DNA from: Rhodococcoides fascians NBRC 12155 = LMG 3623
Lineage (GTDB): Bacteria > Actinomycetota > Actinomycetes > Mycobacteriales > Mycobacteriaceae
Direction of reading: 5' to 3'
Length of the DNA stretch: 64,000 bases
NCBI RefSeq assembly: GCF_001894785.1
Contig: NZ_BCWW01000010.1
Location: 124,001 to 188,000, forward strand
Each line of letters starts with the position of its first letter. The stretch's first letter is position 1. Shown piece by piece: positions 56,983 to 64,000 of this stretch. Below the pieces are notes generated by a model. It made no database searches, had not been told where the DNA came from, and worked only from the letters and a program-made list of their open reading frames with translations. The position numbers were made by a program, and so were the translations under genes.

Positions 56983-57448
56983 ACTGGTACGTGGCGGTGA
57001 CATCCGAGAAGAGGACCTGCCGTTCGGGGCTGCGCTGACGGCGAGTGGTCGCGTATCGGTGGCACACGAGTTCGGCACGCCGAGCCCGGAGCACCTGCCT
57101 TTCGCGACGCAGGATCTGGTCGCGCTCGACGACGCACTGAGCGAGGCGACCCGGAAGACGAAGATTCGGTTCAACATCTACGTCGGTGACCTGGGAGTCG
57201 ATCCGGCTGCGGGAGCGGATTCGGTCTTCCCCGGCACCCCCGATGCGATTCGTTCGGTTCTGATCGCTGTCGACCCCAACCGGCACGCGCTCGAGATCCG
57301 CACCGGAAAGCGGGTCTCGAACCGTGCTACCGATCGGGTTGCTCAGCTCGGCGTCACCGCTGCGCTCGGCCCGTTCCGCGACGGCAACCTCATCGACGGT
57401 CTCGTGACCTCGGTCCGCGTGATGGCAGCATCCATTCTCGCGCCGTAG
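56969..57448 (+). CDS. Conserved protein, DUF5130/TPM-like
   Basis: 159 aa from GTG 56969, which has GGAGG 8 nt upstream, inside the CtaJ-like gene. The sequence has FATQDLVALDDALSEATRKTKIRFNIYVGDLG and VDPNRHALEIRTGKRVSNRATDRVA, a pattern like the TPM-type phosphatase/chaperone domain. It lacks signal and TM segments. It is in the place of Rv2468c and translationally coupled to CtaJ. The function is unknown. Confidence 0.75.
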   Translation: MASGELVRGGDIREEDLPFGAALTASGRVSVAHEFGTPSPEHLPFATQDLVALDDALSEATRKTKIRFNIYVGDLGVDPAAGADSVFPGTPDAIRSVLIAVDPNRHALEIRTGKRVSNRATDRVAQLGVTAALGPFRDGNLIDGLVTSVRVMAASILAP

Positions 57449-57493
57449 CTCGTCGCGCTCCATCCCCGTAGTTCTCGGCCGGCGGTCCCGGCG

Positions 57494-57551
57494 ACGACGA
57501 GGGCCGGTTGCATCTCACCTTCGCGGGTGAGACGCAACCGGCCCTCGTCGT
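57494..57551. terminator. Very long hairpin at a convergent gene end
   Basis: A 26-bp stem with one mismatch (57494-57519 with 57526-57551) and a tiny loop, containing GAGGGCCGGTTGC and its complement. It lies between the DUF5130 gene (+) and pepN (-), so it can end both transcripts. No T-run is present. Confidence 0.65.
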
Positions 57552-57565
57552 ATGTGTACCTGCGA

Positions 57566-60151
57566 TCAGCCGGCGTCGTATGCCCGGGCCGCGAGTGCCC
57601 GAACGACTCCGGCGCGGCCTTCGATCACCAGTCGGCGCAGAGCGGGTGGAAGATCGCCATCGAGGAACCTGTCGGCTGCGGCCAACGACTGCTCGCTGAT
57701 CGACCACGATGGGTAGAGGCCCACCACGACGGTCTGTGCGACTTCACTCGATCGACGAGCCCACACGCCGTCGATCGCCTCGAAGTAGCGGTCGACGTAC
57801 GGCTCGAGCAGTTCGCCCTGGCCGGGGCCCGCGAAACCACCGATGATCGACCGCGCCGTGATGTTCGGAACCGCGTCGTCGTCGACGACGGTCGTCCATG
57901 CCCGCTCCTTCACCTCGGCACTGGGACGCGCAGCTCGTGCAGCGGCAGCCGACCGCGCTCCGGCGGCGGTGTTGTCCTTCTCGGCTTCGGCGTCGATGAC
58001 CGGCGAATCGAGCCCGTCGGCATCGATGGCTCCGGCCGCCGCAAGGGCGGTGACGATGCGCCACCGCAGATCCGTATCGATGTCGAGTCCGGCCAGGGAC
58101 TGCCCCTGGGCGTCACCGTCCAGGAGAGCGCGCAATACCTCGACATGGCGCTCGCTGAGTTCGGTACCGGTCAGAGCATTGACGAACGCCAACTGGTGAT
58201 CCGAGCCCGACTCGGCACCGCGGGCCAGCTCGAGCACTGCGTCGGCGAACTCGGGGACTCCGTGTTCGGCCGCCCACGCCGGATCGGCGTAGCTGGTGAC
58301 AGCCGTCTGCGCCTGGAGCAGAAGACGTTGCACCACACCCACTTCGGTCTCGCTACCGATTCCGCGCTGGACCAGAGCCACGAAGTCGCGTGCCTTCATC
58401 TCGGCGGACCGAGTCATTTCCCATGCGGCCGACCAGGCGAGAGTGCGGGGGAGCGACTCGGCGATGTCGCCGATCCGATCGACGAGAACACCGAGCGAAT
58501 CCGGATCGAGCCGCACTGCGCAATACGTCAGGTCGTCGTCGTTGACCAGCACGAGCTTGCCGCGCGATACACCTACGAGCGCTTCGACATTCGTCGATTC
58601 GGCAGCCTCGAGGTCCAGCTCGACGCGGTCGGTACGCACCAACTTGCCGTCGACGTCGTCGTAGATGCCGATCGCGATGCGGTGTACGCGATGCTCGCCC
58701 GCGCCCGGTGCTGCGCCGGTCTGCGACACTGCGAACCGGGTGAACTTGCCCTCCGAGTCGACGTCGAAATCGGGGCTCAGAGTGTTCAGGCCGGTGGTCC
58801 GCAGCCACTGCGCACCCCAATCGGAGAGATCGCGGCCCGATGACTTCTCCAGTGCCGCAAGCAGATCCGAGAACGTTGCGTTGGCGAAGGCGTGATCGAC
58901 GAAGTAGGCCCGCAACCCGGCCAGGAAGTCTTCCTTACCGACGTACGCAACCAGCTGCTTGAGCACGCTGGCACCCTTGGCGTACGTGATGCCGTCGAAG
59001 TTGACCTCCACGGCGGCCAGATCGGGGATGTCCGCGGCGATGGGGTGCGTCGAGGGCAGCTGGTCCTGTCGGTATGCCCAGGCCTTCTCGACGTTGGCGA
59101 ACGTCGTCCACGCGTTGGTGTATTCGGTCGCCTCGGACTGGCACAACACGGAGGCGAACGTCGCGAACGACTCGTTGAGCCACAGGTCGTCCCACCATGT
59201 CATCGTCACCAGATCGCCGAACCACATGTGCGCCATCTCGTGCAGCACGGTCTCGGCGCGTCGCTCGTAGGAGTACCGCGTCACCTTGGACCGGAAGACG
59301 TAATCCTCGAGGAACGTGACGGCCCCGGCGTTCTCCATGGCTCCGGCGTTGAATTCGGGCACGAACAGCTGGTCGTACTTGCCGAACGCATACGGGGTGC
59401 CGAAGTTCTCGTGGTAGAAACCGAAACCCTGCTTCGTCTCGGTGAACAGTCTCTCGGCATCCATGTGTTCGGCAAGGGATGCGCGGCAGTAGATTCCGAG
59501 AGGGATGGTGCCGTGATCGTCGGTGTACGAATCGGTCCACTCGGCGTAGGGACCGGCGATCAGAGCAACCAGGTATGTGCTCATCAGCGGCGTCGTGTCG
59601 AACACGTGCTCACCTGCGGCCGGCTCGGCACCGTGCGCTGCGTTGGAGATGACGGTCCAGCTCTCGGGAGCGGTGACCTTCAGGTCGAACGTGGCCTTGA
59701 GATCGGGTTGATCGAAGCACGCGAACATGCGCTTGGCGTCCGCAGTCTCGAACTGCGAGTACAGGTACACCGAACCGTCCGACGGATCGACGAAACGGTG
59801 CAGGCCTTCGCCGGTGTGCGAGTAGACGCAGTCGGCATCGACCACGAGCTCGTTGTGTTCGGCGAGATCGACCAGAGCCAGCCCCGTCGACTCGTCGTAG
59901 TTCGTCGTGTCGAGCGCTGTGCCGTTGAGCGTCGCCGACCGGATGGTGCCTGCGACGATGTCCACGAAAGTCGACGCTCCGGCGGTCGCGGCGAACGTGA
60001 TGGTGGTGAGCGAGCGGAACGTCTTCTCGCCGGGATTGCCCTCGCCGTCGGTGAGATCGAGAACGATCGCGTACTTCGTTTCCCCGATGATCGCCGAGCG
60101 CTCGGAGGCTTGGTCACGCGTCAGGTTGGGAGCAACCACTTCAGTCGACAC
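57566..60151 (-). CDS. pepN: Aminopeptidase N (M1 metallopeptidase)
   Basis: 861 aa. Substrate motif GAMEN at 270-274; zinc site HEMAH at 304-308, with the third ligand E327 in WLNESFA. The ERAP1-like C-terminal helical domain fills residues 510-861. It removes N-terminal residues from peptides in the cytoplasm. GTG 60151 is used, though GTG 60139 is also open; neither has a strong ribosome site. It is in the position of Rv2467 and is divergent from the mycothiol nitroreductase gene. Confidence 0.94.
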   Translation of the reverse strand: MSTEVVAPNLTRDQASERSAIIGETKYAIVLDLTDGEGNPGEKTFRSLTTITFAATAGASTFVDIVAGTIRSATLNGTALDTTNYDESTGLALVDLAEHNELVVDADCVYSHTGEGLHRFVDPSDGSVYLYSQFETADAKRMFACFDQPDLKATFDLKVTAPESWTVISNAAHGAEPAAGEHVFDTTPLMSTYLVALIAGPYAEWTDSYTDDHGTIPLGIYCRASLAEHMDAERLFTETKQGFGFYHENFGTPYAFGKYDQLFVPEFNAGAMENAGAVTFLEDYVFRSKVTRYSYERRAETVLHEMAHMWFGDLVTMTWWDDLWLNESFATFASVLCQSEATEYTNAWTTFANVEKAWAYRQDQLPSTHPIAADIPDLAAVEVNFDGITYAKGASVLKQLVAYVGKEDFLAGLRAYFVDHAFANATFSDLLAALEKSSGRDLSDWGAQWLRTTGLNTLSPDFDVDSEGKFTRFAVSQTGAAPGAGEHRVHRIAIGIYDDVDGKLVRTDRVELDLEAAESTNVEALVGVSRGKLVLVNDDDLTYCAVRLDPDSLGVLVDRIGDIAESLPRTLAWSAAWEMTRSAEMKARDFVALVQRGIGSETEVGVVQRLLLQAQTAVTSYADPAWAAEHGVPEFADAVLELARGAESGSDHQLAFVNALTGTELSERHVEVLRALLDGDAQGQSLAGLDIDTDLRWRIVTALAAAGAIDADGLDSPVIDAEAEKDNTAAGARSAAAARAARPSAEVKERAWTTVVDDDAVPNITARSIIGGFAGPGQGELLEPYVDRYFEAIDGVWARRSSEVAQTVVVGLYPSWSISEQSLAAADRFLDGDLPPALRRLVIEGRAGVVRALAARAYDAG

Positions 60152-60226
60152 CTCTTCGTGTAGTTATGGGTAGTGCCGTCCATCCCATCACGTCCGCCGT
60201 GTCGCGCGCTGGCTGACGGGTCGCGT

Positions 60227-60253
60227 GGAATGTCCGCGCGGTGGCCGGGTGTT
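60227..60253 (+). promoter_or_regulatory. SigH/SigR-type promoter candidate
   Basis: GGAAT (60227-60231), 19 nt, then GTT (60251-60253) fits the GGAAT-N18-19-GTT consensus of the thiol-oxidative-stress sigma factor. It lies 43 bp before the nitroreductase start. The homologue Rv2466c is recalled as a SigH target. Confidence 0.65.
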
Positions 60254-60296
60254 ACGACATGAAGAGACAGCGACATCGACTTTCGAGGAGCAGACA

Positions 60297-60914
60297 GTGA
60301 CCGGTTCAGGACAGAAAGACACCGCTGATTTTTGGTTCGACCCGCTGTGCCCATGGTGCTGGATCACTTCACGTTGGATTCTCGAGGTCCAGCAGGTGCG
60401 CGACATCGACGTCAACTTCCACGTCATGAGCTTGGCCGTCCTCAACGAGGGCCGCGACCTGCCCGAGGAGTACGCCGCGATGATGAAGAAGGCGTGGGGT
60501 CCGGTGCGGGTGGCGATCGCCGCGGCGAAGAGCAACGGCGACGAGATCCTCGCGCCGCTGTACGCGGCCATGGGCACGCGAATTCACAACGAGGGCAACA
60601 AGGATTTCGACGTGGTCATCCGGGAGTCCTTGGCCGAACTCGACTTGCCCGCCGATCTCGCCTCGGCAGCCGAGAGCACCGATTACGACGAGGACCTGCG
60701 CACCAGCCACCACGCAGGAATGGACAAGGTCGGCCCCGATGTGGGCACTCCCACCATTCACGTCAACGGCGTGGCGTTCTTCGGCCCTGTGCTCTCGCGG
60801 ATTCCACGCGGTGAAGAGGCAGGCAAGTTGTGGGACGCGTCGGTGATCTTCGCGGCGTACCCGCACTTCTTCGAGCTCAAGCGCACCCGCAACGAGGACC
60901 CGCAGTTCGACTGA
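60297..60914 (+). CDS. Mycothiol-dependent nitroreductase, DsbA family (Rv2466c-like)
   Basis: 205 aa from GTG 60297 with GAGGAG 6 nt upstream. The N-terminal [11 protein letters not shown] has the redox pair C18/C21 (CPWC) of a thioredoxin-fold DsbA/FrnE protein; the Thr-cis-Pro loop is GTPTIHVNG. An all-helical insertion fills residues 60-150. In M. tuberculosis the homologue uses mycothiol to reduce nitro prodrugs and is induced under thiol stress. A SigH-type promoter supports the same regulation here. Confidence 0.9.
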   Translation: MTGSGQKDTADFWFDPLCPWCWITSRWILEVQQVRDIDVNFHVMSLAVLNEGRDLPEEYAAMMKKAWGPVRVAIAAAKSNGDEILAPLYAAMGTRIHNEGNKDFDVVIRESLAELDLPADLASAAESTDYDEDLRTSHHAGMDKVGPDVGTPTIHVNGVAFFGPVLSRIPRGEEAGKLWDASVIFAAYPHFFELKRTRNEDPQFD

Positions 60915-60922
60915 TCGCGTGA

Positions 60923-60972
60923 CCCTCGTGCGTGGAAACTCGTAGCAGGAGCCGAACTTTCACGCACGAGGG
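60923..60972. repeat. Inverted repeat, terminator or dispersed intergenic element
   Basis: CCCTCGTGCGTG (60923-60934) and its perfect complement at 60961-60972 enclose 26 nt; an AAA/TTT extension also pairs if one G is bulged. It lies 8 bp after the nitroreductase stop, in the gap to the convergent DUF429 gene. Similar GTGCGTG-type inverted repeats are recalled as frequent between rhodococcal genes. Confidence 0.5.
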
Positions 60973-60992
60973 GCCAGTTCGCGCACGGGGGA

Positions 60993-61655
60993 TCAGGCGA
61001 CGATTCGATCCGAGCCGCTGTCGGTGCCGAACGTCAGATGCTCGCCCAGATGGAAGCGCCTGGCCGACCACGCCGCTGCGGCGGCATCGAGAAAGTCGTC
61101 GGCGAGCGGCCCGTTCGGCAGGTCGTCCAGATGGAGATCCCCGGTCCACCGGGTCAGTGCGGCCAACCGTTGCCCGACGCCGCGGCCGGTCTTCTTCGAT
61201 GCGTAGATCGTGGTCGGTGACATCGCCCTGAACGAGCATTCGGGATGCACTTCGACGTATTGTTCCGGATCGAAGTCCGAATCTCGCCACGCCCGGACCG
61301 CGGGCAAGATGTGCCACGTTTGTTTACTGATCGCCTTGCCGGTCTTCGACCGCGAGATCGAGCACGCCTGTTCGTACGACACCGCGTCCAGAACATCCGC
61401 GACCGGGGTGTGAAAGATCGAACTGCGCGCCGTCCCCAAGAACTTCTTCGCCTCCAGTTCGCTGACGCGATAACCGTCCACGGGTAGCGACAGCGGCATG
61501 TCGACGCCCACTCGCGCGCAGTCTCGGGTGTGCTCCAACACGTCGGAGACGGAGGAGCAGGCCGTCCACGTCACTCTCGTGCCGTCGAACACTGCGACCA
61601 CCCACGCACCCTTCGCGCCGTCGACACCGGCGAATTTCTCGGCTCGTGACATCAC
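60993..61655 (-). CDS. DUF429-family protein (predicted RNase H-fold nuclease)
   Basis: 220 aa from GTG 61655; ATG 61652 is the next codon. GVDGAKGAWVVAVFDG is the first strand of an RNase H-like fold with a conserved Asp, GVDMPLSLP holds a second Asp, and LADDFLDAAAAAWSARR the third; together these are the DUF429 motifs. The EVHPECSFRAM segment is also typical. The family is predicted to cut nucleic acid but is untested. The transcript looks leaderless and is divergent from rpiB. Confidence 0.8.
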   Translation of the reverse strand: MMSRAEKFAGVDGAKGAWVVAVFDGTRVTWTACSSVSDVLEHTRDCARVGVDMPLSLPVDGYRVSELEAKKFLGTARSSIFHTPVADVLDAVSYEQACSISRSKTGKAISKQTWHILPAVRAWRDSDFDPEQYVEVHPECSFRAMSPTTIYASKKTGRGVGQRLAALTRWTGDLHLDDLPNGPLADDFLDAAAAAWSARRFHLGEHLTFGTDSGSDRIVA

Positions 61656-61662
61656 CTGTCAG

Positions 61663-61668
61663 ACTCTA
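61663..61668 (-). promoter_or_regulatory. -10 hexamer TAGAGT of the DUF429 gene (leaderless)
   Basis: Seven nt before GTG 61655, and only a few bases from the rpiB start on the other strand. Confidence 0.5.
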
Positions 61669-61671
61669 GGC

Positions 61672-62151
61672 ATGCGCGTATACCTGGGTGCCGACCACGC
61701 CGGCCTCGAGTTCAAGAATCAGATCATCGAACACCTGACGGCAACCGGGCACGAGCCCGTCGACTGCGGTGCGTTCGACTACGACCCGGTCGACGACTAC
61801 CCGGCCTTCTGCATCGACGCAGCACGTCGCGTCGTCGCCGATCCGGGCAGTCGCGGCCTCGTGCTCGGCGGATCCGGAAACGGCGAGCAGATCGCCGCGA
61901 ACAAGGTGCCGGGCGCACGCTGTGCCCTCGCGTGGAGCGTCGAGACGGCAAAGTTGGCTCGCGAACACAACGATGCGCAGCTCATCGGCATCGGCGGCCG
62001 CATGCACACGTTGCCCGAAGCACTTGCCATCGTCGACGCGTTCCTCGGCACCCCGTTCTCGGGCGAGGAGCGCCACCAGCGTCGCATCGACATCCTGTCC
62101 GAGTACGAGCGCAGCGGCGAAGCACCCGAGGTTCCGGGAAAGCCCGAGTAA
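61672..62151 (+). CDS. rpiB: Ribose-5-phosphate isomerase B
   Basis: 159 aa from ATG 61672. RVYLGADHAGLEFKNQII is the phosphate-binding start. The active-site loop is GGSGNGEQIAANKVPGARCAL: like mycobacterial RpiB it has Ser where the E. coli enzyme has the catalytic Cys, and E72 is the likely base. It converts ribose 5-phosphate to ribulose 5-phosphate in the pentose phosphate pathway. The next gene starts with no gap after its stop. Confidence 0.94.
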   Translation: MRVYLGADHAGLEFKNQIIEHLTATGHEPVDCGAFDYDPVDDYPAFCIDAARRVVADPGSRGLVLGGSGNGEQIAANKVPGARCALAWSVETAKLAREHNDAQLIGIGGRMHTLPEALAIVDAFLGTPFSGEERHQRRIDILSEYERSGEAPEVPGKPE

Positions 62152-62946
62152 GTGCCCGAAGGGCATACCCTGCACCGACTCGCTCGGTTGCATCAACGTC
62201 GGTTCGGCGGGGCACCGGTGGAGGCGAGCAGTCCCCAGGGACGGTTCGTTTCCGGTGCCGCGCTGATCGACGGCCTCGTCCTCGAGAAGGCCGAGGCATG
62301 GGGCAAGCATCTGCTGCACCGCTACGAATCCGACCTGATCGTGCACATTCACCTCGGCCTGTACGGAAAGTTCACCGAACACGCTGTGCCACTAAACGAT
62401 CCGGTGGGTGCGGTGCGTCTGCGCATCGTGGGGGAGAAGTACGGTGCCGACCTCCGCGGCCCCACGGCCTGCGAGATCTACACCGAGCAGCAGGTCGACG
62501 CCCTCCTGGCGCGTCTGGGGCCGGACCCGCTCCGCAAAGATGCCGACCCGGATGCGGCCTGGGCACGAATATCCAAGTCACGCACGGCCATCGGCACGTT
62601 GCTGATGGATCAGAAGGTGCTCGCCGGCGTCGGCAACGTCTACCGCGCCGAGATCCTCTTCCGGCACGAGATCAACCCGATGCGGCCCGGAAAGGACCTC
62701 GATCGAGCCGAGTGGGACGCCATCTGGCTGGATCTCGTGGACCTCATGGCCATCGGTGTCCGGCGCGGTCGCATCATCACCATCCGGCCCGAGGACGATC
62801 ACGGTGACACCTACGGTGCCCGCCGGCCGCGTTCGTACGTCTACCGCAGGGAAGGCCTCCCGTGCCGCGTGTGCGGAGCCGAGATCCTGCACTCGACGAT
62901 GCAGGCGCGAAACCTGTTCTGGTGCCCCGTCTGTCAGGCGACCTAG
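62152..62946 (+). CDS. nei: DNA glycosylase/AP lyase, Fpg/Nei family
   Basis: 264 aa from GTG 62152, directly after the rpiB TAA. The mature N-terminus is Pro2-Glu3 (PEGHT), the catalytic pair. The helix-two-turn-helix has MDQKVLAGVGNVYRAEILF. The C-terminal zinc finger is CRVCGAEI, 16 residues, then CPVC. It removes oxidised bases such as oxidised pyrimidines or 8-oxoguanine and cuts the strand. PEGHT rather than PELPE points to the Nei branch (Rv2464c position). Confidence 0.92.
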   Translation: MPEGHTLHRLARLHQRRFGGAPVEASSPQGRFVSGAALIDGLVLEKAEAWGKHLLHRYESDLIVHIHLGLYGKFTEHAVPLNDPVGAVRLRIVGEKYGADLRGPTACEIYTEQQVDALLARLGPDPLRKDADPDAAWARISKSRTAIGTLLMDQKVLAGVGNVYRAEILFRHEINPMRPGKDLDRAEWDAIWLDLVDLMAIGVRRGRIITIRPEDDHGDTYGARRPRSYVYRREGLPCRVCGAEILHSTMQARNLFWCPVCQAT

Positions 62947-62956
62947 GGCCGGCGAG

Positions 62957-63763
62957 CTAGAACCCGCCGAAATCCCCTCCGCCTCCGCCGTCGAAAAAGC
63001 CACCGCCGTCTCCGCTGTCGAAGAAGCCGCCGCCGTCACCGCCGTCGTTACCTGCTCCGGCGTCGCCACCGTCGTAATTGTCACCAGCACCCCCGTCGGA
63101 ACCGTCGGCACCCAGGTCGCCACCCGCTGCGGTCTCGTCCGGAACCCCGGCCATGCCGGAGAACATCGCCGAGAACAGGAACATCGAGCCCATTCCCCAT
63201 GCGCCGGCGACCAAGGCCGGACGCCACCACGGTTCGGAGTACCAGCCTGCGGGGACGGGTCGGCCCGCCACTCGTCCGCCGGGGTAGTAGTTCGGGGTCC
63301 GGTCCGACGGGTCCGGTGAGGCCGCGATCTCTCGTCCCTCGAAGTCGACCTTGCGTTCCTCGGTGACACGGCCTGCCTGCTGTTGGCCGTCGATGCCCTG
63401 TACCTCGGGGCCCGGGTCCATGCCCATCGCCAGGCGCGCGGCGCGAATGTAATAGAGCCCCTCGAGCGCGGTCTGCTTGGCCAGCCTCGCCTGCTCGACG
63501 GTTGTCGCCTGGTCGATCTGCGAGCCTGCTGCGATATTGCGCTCGGATGCGTCGGCGAGGGCCTGCTTGGATGCGGTGTCGGAGCCCACGAGGTTGTAGA
63601 CCTGGCCGCCGAGCCGTTCGATCGACTGGCGGGCGTCGGCCTTCGCATCGGCCAGTGCGGTGGCCGCGGCTGCGGCGGAGTTCTTCTTGCTGCGAAGCAC
63701 CAGCAGTGCCACTACGGCCACGACGATGACGATCAGGACGATTTCCACTTCTGAGCCTTCCAT
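62957..63763 (-). CDS. Membrane-anchored protein with glycine/aspartate-rich tail
   Basis: 268 aa. One N-terminal TM helix (residues 7-23), then a helical alanine-rich region (30-130, with ARQSIERLGGQVYNL and ARLAMGMDPGPEVQG). A proline-rich segment with YSEPWWRPALVAGAWG and a possible second hydrophobic stretch (about 180-205) follow. The last 55 residues are Gly/Asp-rich with GGGFFD repeats. Such tails occur in YgcG/TPM-like envelope proteins. No catalytic motif is recognised. It converges with nei. Confidence 0.7.
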   Translation of the reverse strand: MEGSEVEIVLIVIVVAVVALLVLRSKKNSAAAAATALADAKADARQSIERLGGQVYNLVGSDTASKQALADASERNIAAGSQIDQATTVEQARLAKQTALEGLYYIRAARLAMGMDPGPEVQGIDGQQQAGRVTEERKVDFEGREIAASPDPSDRTPNYYPGGRVAGRPVPAGWYSEPWWRPALVAGAWGMGSMFLFSAMFSGMAGVPDETAAGGDLGADGSDGGAGDNYDGGDAGAGNDGGDGGGFFDSGDGGGFFDGGGGGDFGGF

Positions 63764-63820
63764 CGGCGATACATGTCCAGTTCGTCCGATTCACTCGAAC
63801 ACTGTCGACGATACGCGGAC

Positions 63821-63856
63821 ACGAAAAAGCCCCGCACTCGTGAAGTGCGGGGCTTT
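63821..63856 (-). terminator. Rho-independent terminator of tRNA-Gly
   Basis: A 13-bp perfect stem (AAAGCCCCGCACT, 63826-63838, with 63844-63856) followed on the minus strand by T residues, directly after the tRNA 3' end. Confidence 0.85.
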
Positions 63857-63859
63857 CGA

Positions 63860-63933
63860 TGGAGCCGATGACGAGAATCGAACTCGCGTAGCCTGTTTGG
63901 AAGACAGGGGCTCTACCATTGAGCTACATCGGC
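63860..63933 (-). tRNA. tRNA-Gly (anticodon TCC), CCA encoded
   Basis: Acceptor GCCGATG/CATCGGC, D arm AGCTCAATGGT, anticodon loop CTTCCAA reading TCC, T arm GTTCGATTC, discriminator T, then CCA in the DNA. The last 67 bases of the window after it show no gene. Confidence 0.95.
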
Positions 63934-64000
63934 GTGCAAACAACAGTCGTGGGATCGCCAGTTCCGTCGCCTGCGTTTCAAGACTGTACCCAAAGCGGTT

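Overview
The window is GC-rich actinobacterial chromosome, most consistent with Rhodococcus or a close Nocardiaceae relative. The assignment rests on a mycolate-specific reductase (CmrA type), a DesA3-type desaturase with its oxidoreductase, a very large NAD-glutamate dehydrogenase, mycothiol-linked and truncated-haemoglobin genes, and gene order recalled from Mycobacterium tuberculosis. About 20.0-25.8 kb follows the Rv2518c-Rv2511-Rv2510c-Rv2509 set, and 43.1-62.9 kb follows Rv2478c down to Rv2464c almost gene for gene. The synteny is from memory and no search was run. There is no integrase, transposase, phage gene or CRISPR array.

Layout. (1) 1-2.1 kb: the end of an MFS sugar transporter, an idonate-dehydrogenase-like enzyme and a small membrane protein. 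(2) 2.2-12.6 kb: a minus-strand operon for a Wzx/Wzy-type extracellular polysaccharide. In transcription order it encodes a polyprenyl-phosphate sugar transferase, polymerase/ligase, GT4, flippase, chain-length regulator, GT4, a condensation-fold acyltransferase and GT4. Next to it lie a GAF protein (-) and a secreted PslG-like glycoside hydrolase (+). (3) 14.7-19.8 kb: an alpha/beta hydrolase and a 1.38-kaa nitrate reductase fused to an NADPH-flavoprotein reductase. (4) 20-26 kb: envelope genes (L,D-transpeptidase lipoprotein, M23 protein), tRNA-His, orn, a HerA-like ATPase and cmrA. (5) 25.8-34.1 kb: fadH with a PadR regulator and divergent transporter, then a TetR regulator divergent from a ferredoxin-reductase/DesA3 desaturase operon. 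(6) 34-43 kb: methyltransferase, AlaDH/PNT-family protein, tRNA-Arg, XdhC, CopD-CtaG fusion, MarR with a divergent ABC exporter, and an IMPACT-family protein. (7) 43-63 kb: ssb paralogue, ettA, thioesterases, gdh, GH13 alpha-glucosidase, cupin, trHbO, MscS, HNH nuclease, CtaJ-like protein, pepN, mycothiol nitroreductase, DUF429, rpiB, nei and a glycine-rich membrane protein, ending at tRNA-Gly.

Regulation visible in the sequence. Fourteen genes have a TANNNT -10 hexamer exactly 6-8 nt before the start codon and no convincing Shine-Dalgarno, which indicates leaderless transcripts; the spacing also decides several starts. Three divergent regulators (PadR, TetR, MarR) each have a repeat or palindrome between them and their probable target. 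A SigH/SigR-type promoter precedes the mycothiol nitroreductase. Three short tandem duplications each span a stop codon.

No wholly new defence or biosynthetic system was recognised. The least ordinary part is the polysaccharide locus: a degenerate kinase-like tail on the chain-length protein, a CAT/condensation-fold acyltransferase, and a divergently transcribed PslG-like hydrolase.
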